DNA of 8,634 nucleotides from Oscillibacter sp. (GTDB taxonomy: Bacteria > Bacillota > Clostridia > Oscillospirales > Oscillospiraceae). Within the stretch, counting starts at the first letter, position 1; each line of letters opens with the position of its first letter. Under the pieces are notes generated by a model. It had not been told where the DNA came from. It made no database searches and was given only the letters and a program-made list of their open reading frames with translations. The position numbers and the translations under genes were made by a program. Shown piece by piece: positions 6,017-8,634 of this stretch. The stretch covers positions 1-8,634 of the forward strand of contig JAKSQE010000052.1 in assembly GCA_024404295.1 (NCBI GenBank), written 5' to 3'.

Positions 6017-7104
6017 TGCGGCAGATCCTCCTTCTGCGTCAGTTTTTTTCTGGCATGCTGATATTGCAGCATTTCCATTGCGTAGCGGTCTCTGCCGAAA
6101 AATTCTCCCATCAGTTCCTCATAGGGGACCTGCAGCCGCTCCAGACTTTCTGCTGCGTTGTACCGGACATACCAGCTTCGGCTGCGCAGAAGCTGCTTGA
6201 GCAGGTCTGCAGTCTGTTTGCAGGGGTATCCTGCCAACGCCATCGCCGTAATGGCGACAAATTCCCATCGTGCATCGCCATATGCCGCAAAGGTATACAG
6301 GTAGGGGAGGGCATCTTTGCTGGGATACTTGCCGAAATAGCGAATGCAGCTGTAACAAACCTCTGCGCCGGTATCGGGATCCGACATCACACGGAGGATC
6401 GGTGGGGCGTGGAGGTCTCCGCAGAATCGGAAATAGTCCAGAACGGCGACCTTCATGCCATCTGTAAAGATGGGAAACGCACCCCAAAGGATCACATCCA
6501 GCGCTTCACGGTTCCCGGAAAAGGTCAGCAGGCCATCAGAAATGAGCTTTGGGTGGTGAAAAGCTTCGGACCGGTCAATGCACTGCAACGCTTCCACCAC
6601 AGAGTCGGCGTTGCCGATGGTGTAGAGAGCCAGCATGGCATTTTCCCGGCAATAGAGATTATCGGCAGAGAGGAGCTTGATCAGCGTTTTGGAAACGGTA
6701 CGGTTGTCTTGCCCTTTGAAAATACCGTATTGGAAGATGAGATAGGGGAAGTAGGCTGCCAGCAGAGCGTCTTTTCCCATGTACTCAAAGGTCAAATAGG
6801 TAAAGACCGGCGAAAGGGAAATGATATACTGCTGCGTCTTTTCCGGTTCTCGCTGATAGAGCCGGCGCAGAGTCTCATCAAAAGCCATCAGATTGGAAAC
6901 TCGTTTCAGCTTTCGGATCATGGCGGCTTCGTCGCGGGATGTGATGGAGCCGGATCGGATCTGTGCCTCGATCTGCTGTTCAAACAGCAGACTGCTGCGA
7001 TTCAGCTTTTGACCCTGCCTGCGAAAGATACAGGCACAGACAAGATTAAAAAGGATCATGGAGACGCAGACGGTCAGATAGAAGTAGATCAATGTCTCAA
7101 CCAT
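6013..7104 (-). CDS. Membrane-anchored HEAT-repeat protein
   Basis: This 363-residue protein has one N-terminal membrane helix (about 4-27) followed by basic residues RRQGQK, which places the rest in the cytosol. A charged linker with possible coiled-coil character (about 35-90) leads to helical repeats of HEAT type. Clear units are at about 137-172 (LLSADNLYCRENAMLALYTIG), 235-260 (PDTGAEVCYSCIRYFG), 265-292 (DARWEFVAITAMALAG) and 300-325 (SRSWYVRYNAAESLERL). HEAT arrays bind proteins and have no catalysis of their own. Its place between the GH-like gene (8-base overlap) and the glycosyltransferase (4-base overlap) implies equal expression and probably physical association with the synthase, as scaffold or regulator. 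AAGGAG lies 8 bases before ATG 7104. A 415-residue open frame on the opposite strand is a shadow. The role is inferred from context; the architecture is seen. Confidence 0.88.
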   Translation of the reverse strand: MVETLIYFYLTVCVSMILFNLVCACIFRRQGQKLNRSSLLFEQQIEAQIRSGSITSRDEAAMIRKLKRVSNLMAFDETLRRLYQREPEKTQQYIISLSPVFTYLTFEYMGKDALLAAYFPYLIFQYGIFKGQDNRTVSKTLIKLLSADNLYCRENAMLALYTIGNADSVVEALQCIDRSEAFHHPKLISDGLLTFSGNREALDVILWGAFPIFTDGMKVAVLDYFRFCGDLHAPPILRVMSDPDTGAEVCYSCIRYFGKYPSKDALPYLYTFAAYGDARWEFVAITAMALAGYPCKQTADLLKQLLRSRSWYVRYNAAESLERLQVPYEELMGEFFGRDRYAMEMLQYQHARKKLTQKEDLPQ

Positions 7105-8634
7105 TCCCCTGCTCCTTCCATACGTTTTGCATCATCTGATAGGATGCTTTCAGCCGTTCGTGGTAGGTCACATGGTTGTTCCAGCCTCGTAAGGCAACTT
7201 CGGAGAGGGGAGTCACCGCATCGGAAGTACCGTTGGAGATACCCAGATACATCCGGTCAATGAAAATGCCCTTTACACCGTAATTGCCGTCATAGTAGTC
7301 GTCGTGGATCTCCATACGGGAGGGGTCGGAAACGTTTAGAAGCTGCCACGGCAACTTGACCTCCGCATAGTCTCCGTTGACGCAGAAATCCGCCAGAGAA
7401 TCAAATCCCGGACAGAGGGGATTGGCATTGCCGTAGGTGAGTTTTCCGGTCTCATAAACTTCCGCAAGGGCGGTGGGATCGGCGGTAAGGAGAGGCGTTG
7501 CCGTCTGCAGGATCATATCAATGTTGACAAATTTGGGGGAGTCTTTTGCAGGGATGTTCTGGGACAAGTAAGTGTTGACCCCGGTGATATTTTCCGAGTA
7601 GGTGGAGCGGAGCGCTTCATATCGCTCCTGCACGGTGAGACGGCTGTTTTCCGTGCCGTTAATGGTCAGGAGGAAATCCACATCACGGTCAAAGGATAGC
7701 CCATTGTTTTCACAAAAATGGCTGCCGCTGTTGGGCGTGATATCGATGGGGAGATAAAGCGGCTGACTGGTAAAGTCCCAGTTGCCTTTTTGGATCAGAA
7801 AATAAAGAAACTTTTCATCGTACTGCATGGATAAGGTCATATCTTCATTGCGGCATACGACTTGACTGGTATCCCACTCGGATGGATCTCCGTCTACATA
7901 ACAGACAGACTGCTCCGCTCCGGGGTCAAAAGATAACAGGCCGAAGTATTGCTCATTGGTCTGGTAATCCGACCAGTACGGCGTTCGCTTCAAATTGACC
8001 GCATACATCGTGTTCCATGTCCGCTTGAACCATTCGTCCTGCCAGGAGAAAATGCAGCAGCCTGCGCATCCTGCCGCCCGAATGTCGTTGTAACAGTCGA
8101 TCAGAGCCTGCCCCTGCTGGGTTTCAGACATGTTGCCCTGATTTCGGTTGGTATGCAGATCCTTCTGCGCCATGCCGCGTCCGGTGGAGACACCGAACTC
8201 GGAGATGACCACAGGCATGGTGTGGTGCTGCGTCAGCAAAGAGAGGTAGGCCTGATAGGTGTTCAGCGTGCCGTCCTCTGTGTAGAACGCAGCCTGAGCG
8301 GGAAGACCAAAGACACTCCAGTCCTTCACATAGGAGAGATAGTCGGGATAGTAGGGATAGACGTGGTAGGACGCAAACTGCCCGGCAAGAAACCGGTCTG
8401 TGCTTTGGATATGCTCTACATCCACCTTTGCGCACTTCATAAAGAAGCTGGCAACGGTCTCCGGGTAAGAGAATGGGTCGGTGGTGGGCCAGTTGGAGAA
8501 GGCCAGTATCCGCTGCTCTTTATATTTTTCGGTTTCGTAGGCGATGACTTTGTCGCCTACACTTGCCAGCATGCTCTCAAAAGGAGTGGCATTGTCGGAG
8601 GTGTAGAGATAGCTGCCATGGTAGCTGTTGCGGC
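7097..8634 (-). CDS. Glycoside-hydrolase-like TIM-barrel protein with CBM9/DOMON-like C-terminus, 5' partial
   Basis: The frame stays open to the right edge, so the N-terminus is missing and at least 511 residues are encoded. An internal ATG at 8572 is not the start, because the 20 codons before it continue the same protein. Codons near 8500 read LAFSNWPTTDP, a strand-end motif where related hydrolases often carry Asn-Glu. FASYHVYPYYPDYL follows. PVVISEFG puts a likely catalytic Glu at codon 8198-8200, as in clan A enzymes. A barrel-closing FSWQDEWFKRTWNT lies near 8040. From about 7895 a beta-rich domain begins with VDGDPSEWD, YDEKFLYFLI and LPIDITPNSGS and later VKLPWQLLN, which matches CBM9/DOMON-like sugar-binding domains. 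Location is probably extracellular or membrane-anchored, though the signal is off the window. It heads the operon with the HEAT protein and glycosyltransferase, suggesting trimming or modification of the polymer made there. Activity is unproven. Confidence 0.87.
   Translation of the reverse strand, partial: RNSYHGSYLYTSDNATPFESMLASVGDKVIAYETEKYKEQRILAFSNWPTTDPFSYPETVASFFMKCAKVDVEHIQSTDRFLAGQFASYHVYPYYPDYLSYVKDWSVFGLPAQAAFYTEDGTLNTYQAYLSLLTQHHTMPVVISEFGVSTGRGMAQKDLHTNRNQGNMSETQQGQALIDCYNDIRAAGCAGCCIFSWQDEWFKRTWNTMYAVNLKRTPYWSDYQTNEQYFGLLSFDPGAEQSVCYVDGDPSEWDTSQVVCRNEDMTLSMQYDEKFLYFLIQKGNWDFTSQPLYLPIDITPNSGSHFCENNGLSFDRDVDFLLTINGTENSRLTVQERYEALRSTYSENITGVNTYLSQNIPAKDSPKFVNIDMILQTATPLLTADPTALAEVYETGKLTYGNANPLCPGFDSLADFCVNGDYAEVKLPWQLLNVSDPSRMEIHDDYYDGNYGVKGIFIDRMYLGISNGTSDAVTPLSEVALRGWNNHVTYHERLKASYQMMQNVWKEQGNG

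Noticed and set aside
6016..7263. A 415-codon open frame on the + strand opposite the HEAT gene
   Set aside because: It lies antisense to a gene with a clear membrane helix, HEAT repeats, ribosome site and operon overlaps. The + reading shows no domain and no ribosome site, so it is a codon-bias shadow.

Overview
The window looks like a chromosomal stretch from an anaerobic gut Clostridia species, probably Oscillospirales or a close relative. The reasons are the roughly balanced base composition, strong AGGAGG-type ribosome sites, the mix of gene families (WYL regulator, AEC transporter, NimA-like flavoprotein) and hypothetical proteins of a type common in such genomes. The taxonomic placement is an inference from gene style, not a match. 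No rRNA, tRNA, CRISPR array, insertion sequence or phage gene is visible.

Left part (1-1365, + strand). A rho-independent terminator at 121-154 ends an upstream transcript that lies mostly outside the window. Between 74 and 293 there are three diverged copies of a short pseudo-palindrome, each followed directly by CTCAA. A good promoter (TTTACA-N17-TATATT, 318-346) then drives a WYL-domain transcriptional regulator, whose start is best placed at 376.

Middle part (1376-3758). A small membrane protein gene on the - strand converges on the regulator with a 10-bp gap. Divergent from it is a cysteine-rich protein of about 300 residues with a U32-like KIEGR motif. An AEC-family permease follows with its own extended -10 promoter and ends at a perfect 13-bp hairpin.

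Right part (3966-8634, all - strand). In transcription order it holds a large extracellular-type glycoside-hydrolase-like protein with a CBM9/DOMON-like C-terminus (its 5' end is off the right edge), a membrane-anchored HEAT-repeat protein, and a processive family 2 glycosyltransferase. The three genes overlap by 8 and 4 bases, so they are almost certainly one translationally coupled operon. Together they look like a compact polysaccharide synthesis and processing unit: the glycosyltransferase polymerises and exports, the HEAT protein sits on the inner membrane face as a probable scaffold or regulator, and the TIM-barrel protein acts on the sugar product outside. A NimA-like flavin-binding protein follows with its own promoter, which carries a perfect 10-bp palindrome in its spacer, and ends at a 15-bp hairpin.

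The best candidate for an undescribed system is this GH-like/HEAT/GT2 operon. The repeated pseudo-palindromes ahead of the WYL gene are the best regulatory lead.
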